Below, one piece after another: positions 55,507 to 63,716 of a stretch of 64,000 bases of DNA. The notes beneath the pieces were generated by a model. It saw only the letters and a program-made list of their open reading frames with translations. It did no database searches and had not been told where the DNA came from. Positions within the stretch are counted from its first letter, which is position 1. Every line of letters begins with the position of its first letter. The DNA is from Isoetes taiwanensis (Eukaryota > Streptophyta > Lycopodiopsida > Isoetales > Isoetaceae): assembly GCA_021234155.1 (NCBI GenBank), contig JAJEKV010000030.1, positions 15,552,003-15,616,002 on the forward strand. Direction: 5' to 3'. Made by a program: the position numbers and the translations under genes.

Positions 55507-55755
55507 GTGGGGTTTCTTTGTGATCAGCGCAGAATGAATGTTGCAATTACAAGGGCAAGAAGATAATGCTGCATCATTTGTGAGACTGCAACAGTATCTC
55601 GTCAGGGCTTCCTTAAGCGGCTTATTGACTATTTTGAGAAGAATGGGGAATATCTGAATGCCATGTATATATAGAGTGCTAGGAAATTCTTAAGCGGCTT
55701 ATTGACTGTTTTGAGTAAAATAGGTAATACTTGAATGCCATGTATATAAGAATGC
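55507..55755 (+). pseudogene. IGHMBP2/SMUBP2-like superfamily 1 helicase C-terminal fragment
   Basis: VGFLCDQRRMNVAITRARR is SF1B helicase motif VI. After one TAA it continues CCIICETATVSRQGFLKRL and IDYFEKNGEYLNAMY, matching the end of plant IGHMBP2-like helicases (UPF1 family, RNA/DNA unwinding). About 80 bp from CTTAAGCGGCTTATTGACTA onward are then repeated (55,690-55,750) in diverged form. Only the last exon's worth exists. Confidence 0.75.
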
Positions 55756-55969
55756 ATACATGCAATCATCAATTGAATCCATTTGCCATGGAAATAATTT
55801 GTTCGTCTTCGTGTTATTGTACTTTTTAGTAATTTTTAGGCCCATAAAGTTTACCTATGTTTGCTTTAGTTAGGGCCCGAAGGGCCCAAAATTTTTTTTA
55901 ATATAACAATCAACACACAACTGCCATTAACATTATTAACACAAACCATTGCATTTAACACATTTAAAT

Positions 55970-56296
55970 TAAAATCCCCCTTAAACCCCCTTTGGTTTGG
56001 GTGCATATTCACACGGGGGGGTTACGTAGGGCAGCGAGAGCTCCAAAAATATATTTACAATACATGTACAAAATTAACACCATTAAGTACATTCTCTCAA
56101 ACCTTATAGTATTTTGCAAACTTTAATATACAGTATACAAAAACTTGTACATGCATACCCCACAAACGAGGATCGCTATGTACGGTCCAGATCTTGGAAT
56201 AAAGGGCAAATATGCCCATCCAATAGCTCTCGTTGCCCGGAGTAACCCCCCGTGTGAATATGCACCCAAACCAAAGGGGGTTTAAGGGGGATTTTA
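55970..56296. mobile_element. Foldback/MITE element with ~70-bp terminal inverted repeats
   Basis: AAAATCCCCCTTAAACCCCC, TTTGGTTTGGGTGCATATTC, ACACGGGG and AGCGAGAGCT at the left (55,971-56,042) are mirrored by the right end (56,225-56,295). About 180 bp of AT-rich non-coding DNA lies between. Target duplication is not certain. The right end touches repeat block copy 2. Confidence 0.85.
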
Positions 56297-56671
56297 TATA
56301 TCCCTAAAACAATTGAATGGGTTGTTATAAAAAAAAAAACATAGACTCAAGATAAAAAATAATCACATTAGCTCACTAGGTACATTGATTAACATAGTCT
56401 TATTAGGACATTGAGTTACTTTGGTGGAGGTTCGAGCCCCCGTATTTGATATTCTAAAATCTTAGGCAAGCCGTATAGAGGTTCGATATTCCCTCAAAAC
56501 CTTAGGCAAAATCGTATTTCATATTTCAAAATCATAGGCGCCTCCAATCATAAATGACTATAAGCGAAACGAGAGGTGCCCAATGGGCCCAACATATGAT
56601 CTGGGTCGTAGGATCGACGAATCTGACGAATGTGGTAGTCCAGGGTGCACCTCGTTTAGAATATGTAGCAC
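56297..56671 (+). repeat. 375-bp repeat block with Pol III-like boxes, copy 2
   Basis: Copy of 53,156-53,530 with scattered substitutions. A-box-like TAGCTCACTAGGTACATTG and B box GAGGTTCGAGCCCC are kept. Confidence 0.75.
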
Positions 56672-56824
56672 AAAAGTTGTCAAGCCACATGTGGTCATAC
56701 TAGTAGCCATTGTAGCTGCATGTGCAAAGCTTTCTATCGTTTAGAATATGTAGCACAGAAGTTGTCAAGCCACATGTGGTCATACTAGTAGACATCAAAA
56801 GGGCGGATTCTTCAAGGAAATCGT
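56655..56824 (+). repeat. 85-bp tandem duplication
   Basis: TTTAGAATATGTAGCACARA followed by AGTTGTCAAGCCACATGTGG starts at 56,655 and again at 56,740. The second copy runs into the TRIM terminal repeat after ACTAGTAG. Confidence 0.85.
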
Positions 56825-57093
56825 TATCTAATGGGCTCCAGCCTTTTCAAGCTTTATTCCATACCCCGTAGACCATATCAATTCCCTCCCCCCCCTCGAG
56901 ATGCTTGCCCTCAAGCATGTGGAACACACCAATGTTGCTACGAGGAATTGAACCTTGGCTCTGATACCAAATGTTACACACTAGCACCTCTAGTGATAAC
57001 CAACACATCAAAAGGGTAGATCTTTCAAGGAAACCGTTATCCAATGGGCCCCAACCCTTCCAGGCTTTATCCCATACTCCATAAACCATATCA
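56792..57093 (-). mobile_element. TRIM element, copy 2 (left repeat truncated)
   Basis: The right terminal repeat is 56,972-57,093 (122 bp, TGTTACACAC...CCATATCA). The left one, 56,792-56,880, matches its last 89 bp (ACATCAAAAGGG...ACCATATCA) and lacks the first 33 bp. The 91-bp interior has a pyrimidine tract next to the left repeat (polypurine tract on minus) and GGCTCTGATACCA next to the right, the tRNA-iMet primer site on minus. No coding capacity. Layout and junction sequences resemble the TRIM at 12,457. Confidence 0.75.
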
Positions 57094-57097
57094 ATTT

Positions 57098-57639
57098 TGT
57101 TACGGTATTAGAACAAAATACTAGCTCGGGGGTGTGATTCACAACCAACAAGTAACTTAAATGAAACCATTGGCTCATTAAAATGTTTATGGCTGATAAC
57201 GAGATCTAATACTAAGCCATTCGAACTTATCCTCACAAGGATTCGAACCCAAGTCTTTAGCTTGAGAGACCAAGCACATAGCCGAGGCACCACCCTCAGA
57301 CTTAGTAAGAAATAACTAAGTGTCTTTCCAAAAAGGCAAAGATTGAAAAGGGAATTTACTTTTAAGGGCCTTTCAAGAGACTATAAAAGAACATATATAG
57401 GGGAACGAGACATAAAGAATCACCGCCATAGCCCTACCTCTATTCCTCTATTGATTTTCCCTTCTACTTTCAATTCTCCATATCCAAGCTTGTTGGTCTG
57501 AGCAGGATAAAGATTTCCTGCTCCAGGATAAAGATTTCCTGGTGAATCTAGTTGGGTGGATTGAGCTTCTCCTACTAACTGTATTATCTTTTTAGCTCTT
57601 TGGTTTTTACAGGTGATTTATCCGAAATCTAGAAGAGGT
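57098..57639 (+). repeat. 5' LTR of element D
   Basis: 542 bp. It contains on the minus strand a tRNA-like head with B box GGGTTCGAATCC (around 57,236-57,250), also present in the other LTR. Confidence 0.8.
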
Positions 57640-57667
57640 TTGATCTTGATTAATAAATACCTGTGCT

Positions 57668-58499
57668 ATGGCCGCTAATCGCTTCAATATCTCAGAAAGT
57701 GGCTATATGCAAGATATGCATAACGCTGGCTTTGTGGCAGCTCGAATCGCTCTTCCTCCGCCAGTTAGCCATGCTGATTACCAGAGACAGTTAGAACATC
57801 TAGCAATTGCATACCAGTTCTTGCCTGATCCTGTGCAAACAAACACCGCCATGAATGACTCTGTGCCACCTCCTCTGCCAAGCGGCCCTCCGCCTGAAAT
57901 TCCTCCTCCATCTCCTGTCCAAGATTCTGATGTTTCCGCCGACGCTGAAAATAACCCCAAGAAAGACAGTTTGTGTAAGTGGCTTGAAAAGGTGGATATG
58001 CTTTACTTCAAAGGGGGTTCCAGCATAAAACCGACATAGGTTATCAGTTTCTTGGGTATTTGGGAGAAATTCTTTGAGCGCATCAAGGCATCTGAACAAG
58101 GAAAGTTACAAGCCATGGACACTTACCTTGAAGATCAAGCGCAGGTTTGGTGGAAAGGAAGGAGACAAATGGAACCACAGATTAATTTATGGTCTGAGTT
58201 CAAGAATGCTTTTGAAGCAAATTATTTGCACTGCCAACTATTATAGAATCATCTAGAAAGAATGGGACAAAATCAAACAGGAAGAAGGAGAATCTGTAGT
58301 TGATTATAACATGAAGTTTAATCACTTAAGGTCCCAAGTTCGCAATCTCAATGAAGCTGAACTTTTGCGAAAATATGTTAATAGATTGCGAGAGGAAATC
58401 TTTGCAGAGTTGGATCTTTTAGAACCAGTGAATATGGCAGATGCAATCCGAAAAGCAGGAGCTGCTGAGAGGAAACTTAATCCTAAAGCAGATTGGTGA
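57668..58499 (+). pseudogene. Gag of element D
   Basis: Starts MAANRFNISESGYMQDMH, has a Pro-rich segment, then KWLEKVDMLYFKG, LEDQAQVWWKGRRQ, SEFKNAFEANY, EEGESVVDYNMKFNHLRSQV and YVNRLREEIFAELDLLEP, the order of gypsy Gag. A TAG near 58,037 and frame changes around 58,250-58,310 interrupt it. Confidence 0.8.
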
Positions 58500-58659
58500 T
58501 ATCGGAAGGAACACCATCTAGAGAATAAAAGAGGATGAAAAGAGAAAAGTATGATAGAAGAGATAACAAGGGTAGGAGAGGACACAATGGAAGGAAACCT
58601 CGAAGGGGAACGTGGTTTGACAACCGAAAGAAGAGTAATGGGTATAATTCTCAATAGCA

Positions 58660-59330
58660 AGAGACACCCAAAGCACCATAACTGGTTGCTACATATGTGG
58701 TGGTCCGTACTATCAGACTAATTTCCCAAAGAACAAGGTTGTTCCCAAAAAGCCAATAAGAAAAGCGCAGTTCAAGGAACCTGAGGAACGCCCTACTGTC
58801 CAAGCTCATAACCTTGAGGATAGGCCTGAAACATCCCAGACAGGAGAAGAAAGAGGACGATTGAAAGCAGTGGCTTCAAAACAAGAAAAAGGCCGATTGC
58901 AAATTGCATACATGAAGACATTAAGTGTTGCAGCAGTCCCATCCTCATGTTTGTTTAAGCTCAGAGGTAAAATTGCAGATTGGGAGATTGTTGTCCTGCT
59001 AGATAATGGAGCAATTCATGATTTTATCTCCACGGATGTGGTAAATGAGCTGAAGTTGCCAGTTTATGATTTGCAAGCTCAGCTTTCTGTAGTTCAAGGG
59101 CTTAAAGGATCAGAAGGTTGCTATGACAAATTTGTTATTGCGCCATTGCAAATGGAAACTCTGAGCGCAGGGCACTCTTAGTAGTTGATCTGGGAACTGT
59201 GGATGTAATTCTTGGAATAGGATGGCGAACCCAACATGATGTACAATCCAACTATCGCCAAAGGACTATTAAAATGTTTGTTGATGCGCAACCAATAATT
59301 TTGAAAGCTGAATGTGTAAATGAATGTGAG
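58660..59330 (+). pseudogene. Degenerate zinc knuckle and aspartic protease of element D
   Basis: CYICGGPYYQTNF near 58,690 is a CCHC knuckle in which His and the last Cys have been replaced. The protease reads WEIVVLLDNGAIHDFISTDV, with DNG where DSG/DTG is expected, then, after a frame slip at 59,181, VDLGTVDVILGIGW. Both altered residues are ones the family needs, so the products were probably inactive. Confidence 0.8.
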
Positions 59331-59657
59331 CAAAGATCTTAATACAAAATGACATTGAGTCACATTTCATCTATTTGAGAGGCTCTGATCCTCCATTTCA
59401 AACTTTTTCCAAACTGTATACAACCAAGGGAATTGCAGTGTGGAATATCTAAAGAATGATATACGTTGGTCGGGCTTAATTGCCTAAGGCTCAAATATCT
59501 TTACACGAGTTGAGCTCAAAGACCTCAGATTGACTTGAGGCCATCTCTAAACATTGAGATGAAAGTCCCCAGATAAATGAGGCCATCTCTAAACGAATTG
59601 AGATGAGCAATTCTTGCTATGATTGACGAGGACGTTCAATCACGGAAAGAGAAGGAT

Positions 59658-60192
59658 TGTTACGGTATTAGAACAAAATACTAGCTCAAGGGTGTGATTC
59701 ACAACCAACAAGTGACTTAAATGAAACCATTGGCTCATTAGAATGTTTATGTTCGATAACAGGATCTAATACCAACCCATTCGAACTTGTTCTCACAGGG
59801 ATTCGAACCCTGGTCTCTAGCTTGAAAGACCAAGCGCCTAAGCACCAACCTTAGACTTAAAAAGGAAAGGTTAAGTGCCTTTCTAAAAAGGCCAAGAACA
59901 AAAATGGAATTTACCTTTAAGGCCATTTCAAGATACTATAAGAACATACATAGGGGGACGAGACACGAAGAATTGCCGCCATGGCCCTACCTCTCTTCCT
60001 CTATTGATTTTTCCTTCTACTTCCAATTCTCCATAGACAAGCTTCTTGGTCTGAGCGGGATAAAGATTTCCTGCTCCAGGATAAAGACTTCCTGGTGAAT
60101 CCGGTTGGGTGGATCGAGCTTCTCCTACTAACTGGATTATCTTTTTAGCTCTTTGGTTTTTACAGGTGATTTATCCGAAATCTAGAAGAGGT
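59658..60192 (+). repeat. 3' LTR of element D
   Basis: 535 bp and clearly homologous to the 5' LTR; the tRNA-like head is better kept here (minus strand GCTAGAGACCAGGGTTCGAA). Confidence 0.8.
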
Positions 60193-60636
60193 CGTATCAA
60201 CAGGACGCAAGGTACATTATGAGATTGTTGATGATGGATGTATTTCATATTTGTTCGTGGAAAATGCTATTATTAATAGGTATGGGAGATTTGCAAGTTT
60301 ACAAGAGGCACAAAGAGTTTTTGAAAAGATGTCCAACTGGGATAGGATCTCCTGAATTTCATGATGACAATGTTTGCCGTCAAATGCAATTATATCGTCA
60401 AATGCAGTCAAAAGCTGTCAAAGCATAATGATCACCTTTGTTGCTATATTCACTTATTCTGGTCATGGAGGTCTTCTCGCTGAAGATTATCATTACTTTG
60501 CCTCAATCAGCAAAGACCATGGTATAACACCATCAATATAGCAGTACCATTGCATCATAGACCTTCTTAAACGAATAGGGCAATTGGATGAAACAAGGAA
60601 TATTGTCTATGAAATGACATTTGCACAAGTATAGCT
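60193..60636 (+). pseudogene. PPR protein fragment (3' part of split PPR pseudogene)
   Basis: TGRKVHYEIVDDGCISYLFV, ENAIINRYGRFASLQEAQRV and FEKMSNWDRIS form PLS-class PPR repeats, ended by TGA at 60,353. After a garbled stretch with duplicated CGTCAAATGCA, MITFVAIFTYSGHGG, YFASISKDHGITPSI and CIIDLLKRIGQLDETRNIVY follow. These are the last repeat and the region before the E motif, with a further TAG. It fits as the continuation of the fragment at 50,056-50,361. Confidence 0.85.
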
Positions 60637-60779
60637 TGGACAATTTTGGTTAGTGCATATATGTACCGAGCAGCAAAAGCCAGACATTAGGCAGCTTAAG
60701 GCGATTATGGAGGAACATGTTTTCTTTGTTCTATATTTTAGAAATTGTGGCCCTTGTGTTTCTTGAATTGTTCCGGTTC

Positions 60780-60870
60780 TCGCTTGGTGATGGTGAGTTC
60801 AAATCCCATAAAGATTATATTAAGATTGCGGCCTGGAGGTTCGAATCCTCTGGCCAGGGCACAAAATAGA
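60780..60870 (+). repeat. tRNA-like remnant with B boxes
   Basis: GAGTTCAAATCCC and GAGGTTCGAATCCTC lie 40 bp apart. The second is followed by a 3' end like a tRNA, but no acceptor-stem partner exists upstream, so it is taken as a SINE scrap. Confidence 0.4.
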
Positions 60871-61278
60871 AATAGGGTCGCTATTATTCTCTGGTGCCCA
60901 TTCTTACGTTGACACGTGGCAACAACCAATATACCAGAATGGAAGTCGGGTTCTCTAATTCCGCTTGACCGGCGGCCCCGGTTTCCTTAGGGTTTTTTCT
61001 TTAGGGTTCTTCAGTGCCGGCGTAGCAGTTTGAGTAGCTAATCTTATCGGATGGTTCTTCAGCGCCGGCGTAGCAGTTCTAGCAGATTCAGAGTTTTCAC
61101 AAATGTTCTTCACATATGAGTTCTTCGCAGATGTGGAGTTTTTTTTTGCAGCTACTCATCACGATTCATAGTTCTTTGCAGACACAACCAAATCTTTCTT
61201 CGCTGGATCTGCAGAGAAGCTTGCAATGGATGTTTCTTCACCGGATCTGGTGATCTGCGCCGAATCTGTTGTGTGTTC

Positions 61279-61309
<31 letters not shown>

Positions 61310-61350
61310 ACAAAAACTCTATAAAGATCTGGCTCCCTATTTCTATTTTG
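60871..61350. other. TE-like sequence without a gene; 48-bp tandem repeat and T-tract
   Basis: GGTTCTTCAGYGCCGGCGTA starts at 61,005 and 61,053 (48-bp period). About 24 T precede ACAAAAACTC at 61,310. ACAAAATAGAAATAGGG (60,861) is inverted at 61,336-61,352. Confidence 0.5.
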
Positions 61351-61471
61351 TAGGGGAATGGAGGTTGGTCCTCCATTCCCAGTTTTGCAGGTGACCCGTT
61401 CCCGGCTAACGCCGGTCGCGGGACCCCACCTGCAAAACTGGGAATGGAGTCCCAATCTCCATTCCCCTATA
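61351..61471. repeat. 121-bp near-perfect inverted repeat (hairpin)
   Basis: Arms of about 50 bp: TAGGGGAATGGAGGTTGGTC, CTCCATTCCCAGTTTTGCAG and GTGACCCG on the left, mirrored on the right by CGGGACCCCACCTGCAAAAC, TGGGAATGGAG and CTCCATTCCCCTA, with a loop of about 20 bases. A few mismatches and bulges. It could be a MITE core or a small-RNA precursor. Confidence 0.85.
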
Positions 61472-62837
61472 CATTCGTCTCCTCTGTATTTTGATTCCGG
61501 GCCAGCACTGGATTCATTCTGGACTCCTGCCCAGCACTAGCGGAGGATTCATTCGGGCACTCCGTGATAGTCAATGGCAAGCTTTGCTATGGCTGGTTTT
61601 TTTTTGGCTTTTTTTTTACGCGTTCGATCTGCACCATTGAGGCTGAAATGCAGTTTTCTTCTCAAAACTCTAATAGCCTTCAATTTGCAATATAAAATAG
61701 AATATTCGCAAAATCAAAGGTCCGATCCGAACTGAAAGATTCAAAATAAACCCATAGAAATGAAAAAATAAATCTAAATAACGTAAAGTTTTGTTAGGGT
61801 CCATTCTGGCTAATCCGCCAATGAGCTGTCGCCACGTGCCATGTTTTCTTTCCCGGAATGACCTCTTCGCTTGCATTCTAAGTTTACCTGTGTTCTTACC
61901 TGTATTCTGAAGTTTCTTACATGTATTCTGAAGTTTTACTTGCATTCCGCTTTTTTGTTTTAGTTTTATAGAGCATTGAACATTTACTGCCTAGGGAATT
62001 GAACCCCGGTCCAAAGCTCCAGCAACAGATTTCTTAAACAAAAGCTTCAGAGCACCTACAGATTCCCTAAAAGAATGCTTCAGAAGGAAAGAAATTTTCA
62101 AAGGCTTCGACAGCTTTTCTTTTAGAAAAGCTTCAGAAAAGAAAAGCTTCGAAAAGCTTCAGAAAAGAAAAGAAAAGAAAAGCTTCAGAAAGAAAGAAAG
62201 AAAAGAAAAGCTTCGAAGGGAAGAAAAGAAGGTTTAAATGCGTATCTATTGGCACAGGTACACAAACAAACGCCTTCTTCAAATGAGAAGATTGAAGAAC
62301 GAGCCTGGAAAGAGCATTTAGGAACATAGAAAGGAAAGAAAACACTGGATACCTTCAGCATTAGGCGAATAGAATGACGACTTGCACTCAAACCATGATT
62401 CTTCTTGCCATCGCTGCCAAGAATAGCTGCCAAGAATAGCTGCCAAGAATGCTGCCTTGTACCCTGCCAAGAAAGAAGTAATGCATGTGAGTCACGCCGA
62501 CAAATCGGCTTTGTTACGCCATCTCTGGGCGGTGATGCATCGCCATGGCCGGAGCACGGAGAATAAATCCTAACTGCATTTTAACAAACTGGAGCAGCAA
62601 AATGATCCATCGCCTTCATGGCGCCATAGCCATGGCCGGAAAATGCTGCGAAGAAAAGAAAGTTTCAAAAGAAAGCAAAAAAAAATTCAAAAGAAAGCAA
62701 AGAAAGAAAGCAGGACATCGCCAGAGCCATCGCGCAAGAGAAGGGCCATCGCAGAGCGAGGAGGTGAGTAGAGCGCCCAGGCGCCATCGCCATAGCGGGA
62801 GCGAGAATGGGCCCTAACAAACTTTTTGCGTTGCAAC
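61472..62837. other. No recognised gene; simple repeats
   Basis: GAAAAGCTTC-type repeats run from about 62,100 to 62,220, and GCTGCCAAGAATA is tandemly repeated at 62,412-62,455. GAAAG-rich stretches lie near 62,650-62,715. CACGTGGC..CCAGAATGG words at 60,920-60,955 and inverted at 61,800-61,850 suggest that a larger foldback element surrounds the hairpin. Confidence 0.45.
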
Positions 62838-62932
62838 AATTGCTTTTTAGGTGCAATGGGCGTCAGTGTGCCCTCACGACGGCAGGGCCTTGTCGACACT
62901 TCTTCCGCTTTAATTGCACCTAAAAAGCAATT
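62838..62932. repeat. 20-bp perfect inverted repeat, 95-bp span
   Basis: AATTGCTTTTTAGGTGCAAT at 62,838-62,857 is exactly inverted at 62,913-62,932. Confidence 0.85.
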
Positions 62933-62943
62933 CTTGTATACAA

Positions 62944-63414
62944 TTATCCGGCGTAGGATAGTCTTACCCTAGATTGGGGGATCCCGGAGGTGTGATCGGG
63001 AGGGGCGGGATCCCCGGGCGTGTGATCCCGGGAGGGCGGAATCCCCCTTAGCGCGAAGAATCTTGATTTTTTTTTTTTTGCCCTTGAAAGAAAAAATGGG
63101 GCAGCATTTAGGTGTGGGATTTTCTCCCTTGATCCGCAAAACCAAATCGAATGGGGTCGGATTCGAGGATGGCCGGAATGGGCTGGATCGAGAGGCGTGG
63201 TAGGAGCAAGGAGGAATCGGCTTTGTTATTTATGTCGAAGCTTCAATCAGTAGAAAATCAGCCTAAAACTGTGGCAAGAACCCATTAGCTAGCTTGATTG
63301 GTGGTGGATCCGGAGGGGCGGGATCTTTTCTGATGGTGATCCCGGAGAACGGGATCACCACCTCCGGGATCCCCCAATCCAGGGTAAGACTATCCCACGC
63401 CTATCTATCCGGCG
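62944..63414. mobile_element. TIR element (~470 bp) with GC-rich inverted ends
   Basis: ATCCGGCGTAGGATAGTCTT, ACCCTAGATTGGGGGATCCC and GGAGGTGTGATC at the left are mirrored at the right end (63,350-63,414) with few changes. Further GATCCCGGAGG/GGGATC words repeat inside. No transposase is encoded. Confidence 0.75.
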
Positions 63415-63672
63415 TACCCACGCCCAATTATCCAATCTTGATCCCCCAATTGGGACTTCTTTATGATTTTTGTATTTTCCGAAAAAACCCATTTCAGCAA
63501 TGTTTGTGTACCCTGATTGCGGGCTGTCATGGCGCTGTGGGCTGCAGACTAACCGAAGAGTGCAGGGCCAGCGTTTGAGGTCCGAAAGGGCAACGGACTT
63601 AAAAACGTGTGAGGTCCCAAAGGGCAATGGAGTTAGGTGAAGCAACTTGGACATGTGGCGAGTTGGGTTCTG

Positions 63673-63679
63673 TATAAAA
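63673..63679 (+). promoter_or_regulatory. TATA box candidate
   Basis: TATAAAA lies 38 bp upstream of the ATG at 63,717. That is a plausible core promoter with a very short leader. Confidence 0.5.
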
Positions 63680-63716
63680 CACAGAGCAGGAGCCAAAGGA
63701 GTGAAGAAGGAACGGA

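Larger units (their letters stand above)
57098..60192 (+). mobile_element. Non-autonomous LTR element D with gag and protease only (TR-GAG-like)
   Basis: LTRs at 57,098-57,639 and 59,658-60,192 (about 540 bp) share TGTTACGGTATTAGAACAAA through CCGAAATCTAGAAGAGGT. A purine tract (AAAGAGAAGGA) precedes the 3' LTR. Between the LTRs lie gag, a degenerate knuckle and protease, then about 300 bp and the 3' LTR. RT, RNase H and integrase are absent, so it would depend on an autonomous partner. Flanks share only TATCAA (57,089-57,094 and 60,195-60,200); a true target duplication is not proven. It lies just beside TRIM copy 2. Confidence 0.85.

Noticed and set aside
60838-60866. tRNA gene
   Set aside because: A T-arm-like GGTTCGAATCC is present, but no matching acceptor stem, D arm or anticodon arm can be built upstream.
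61351-61471. Assignment to the miR482/2118 family
   Set aside because: GGAATGG words are suggestive, but the mature sequence and its star do not match what I remember of that family.
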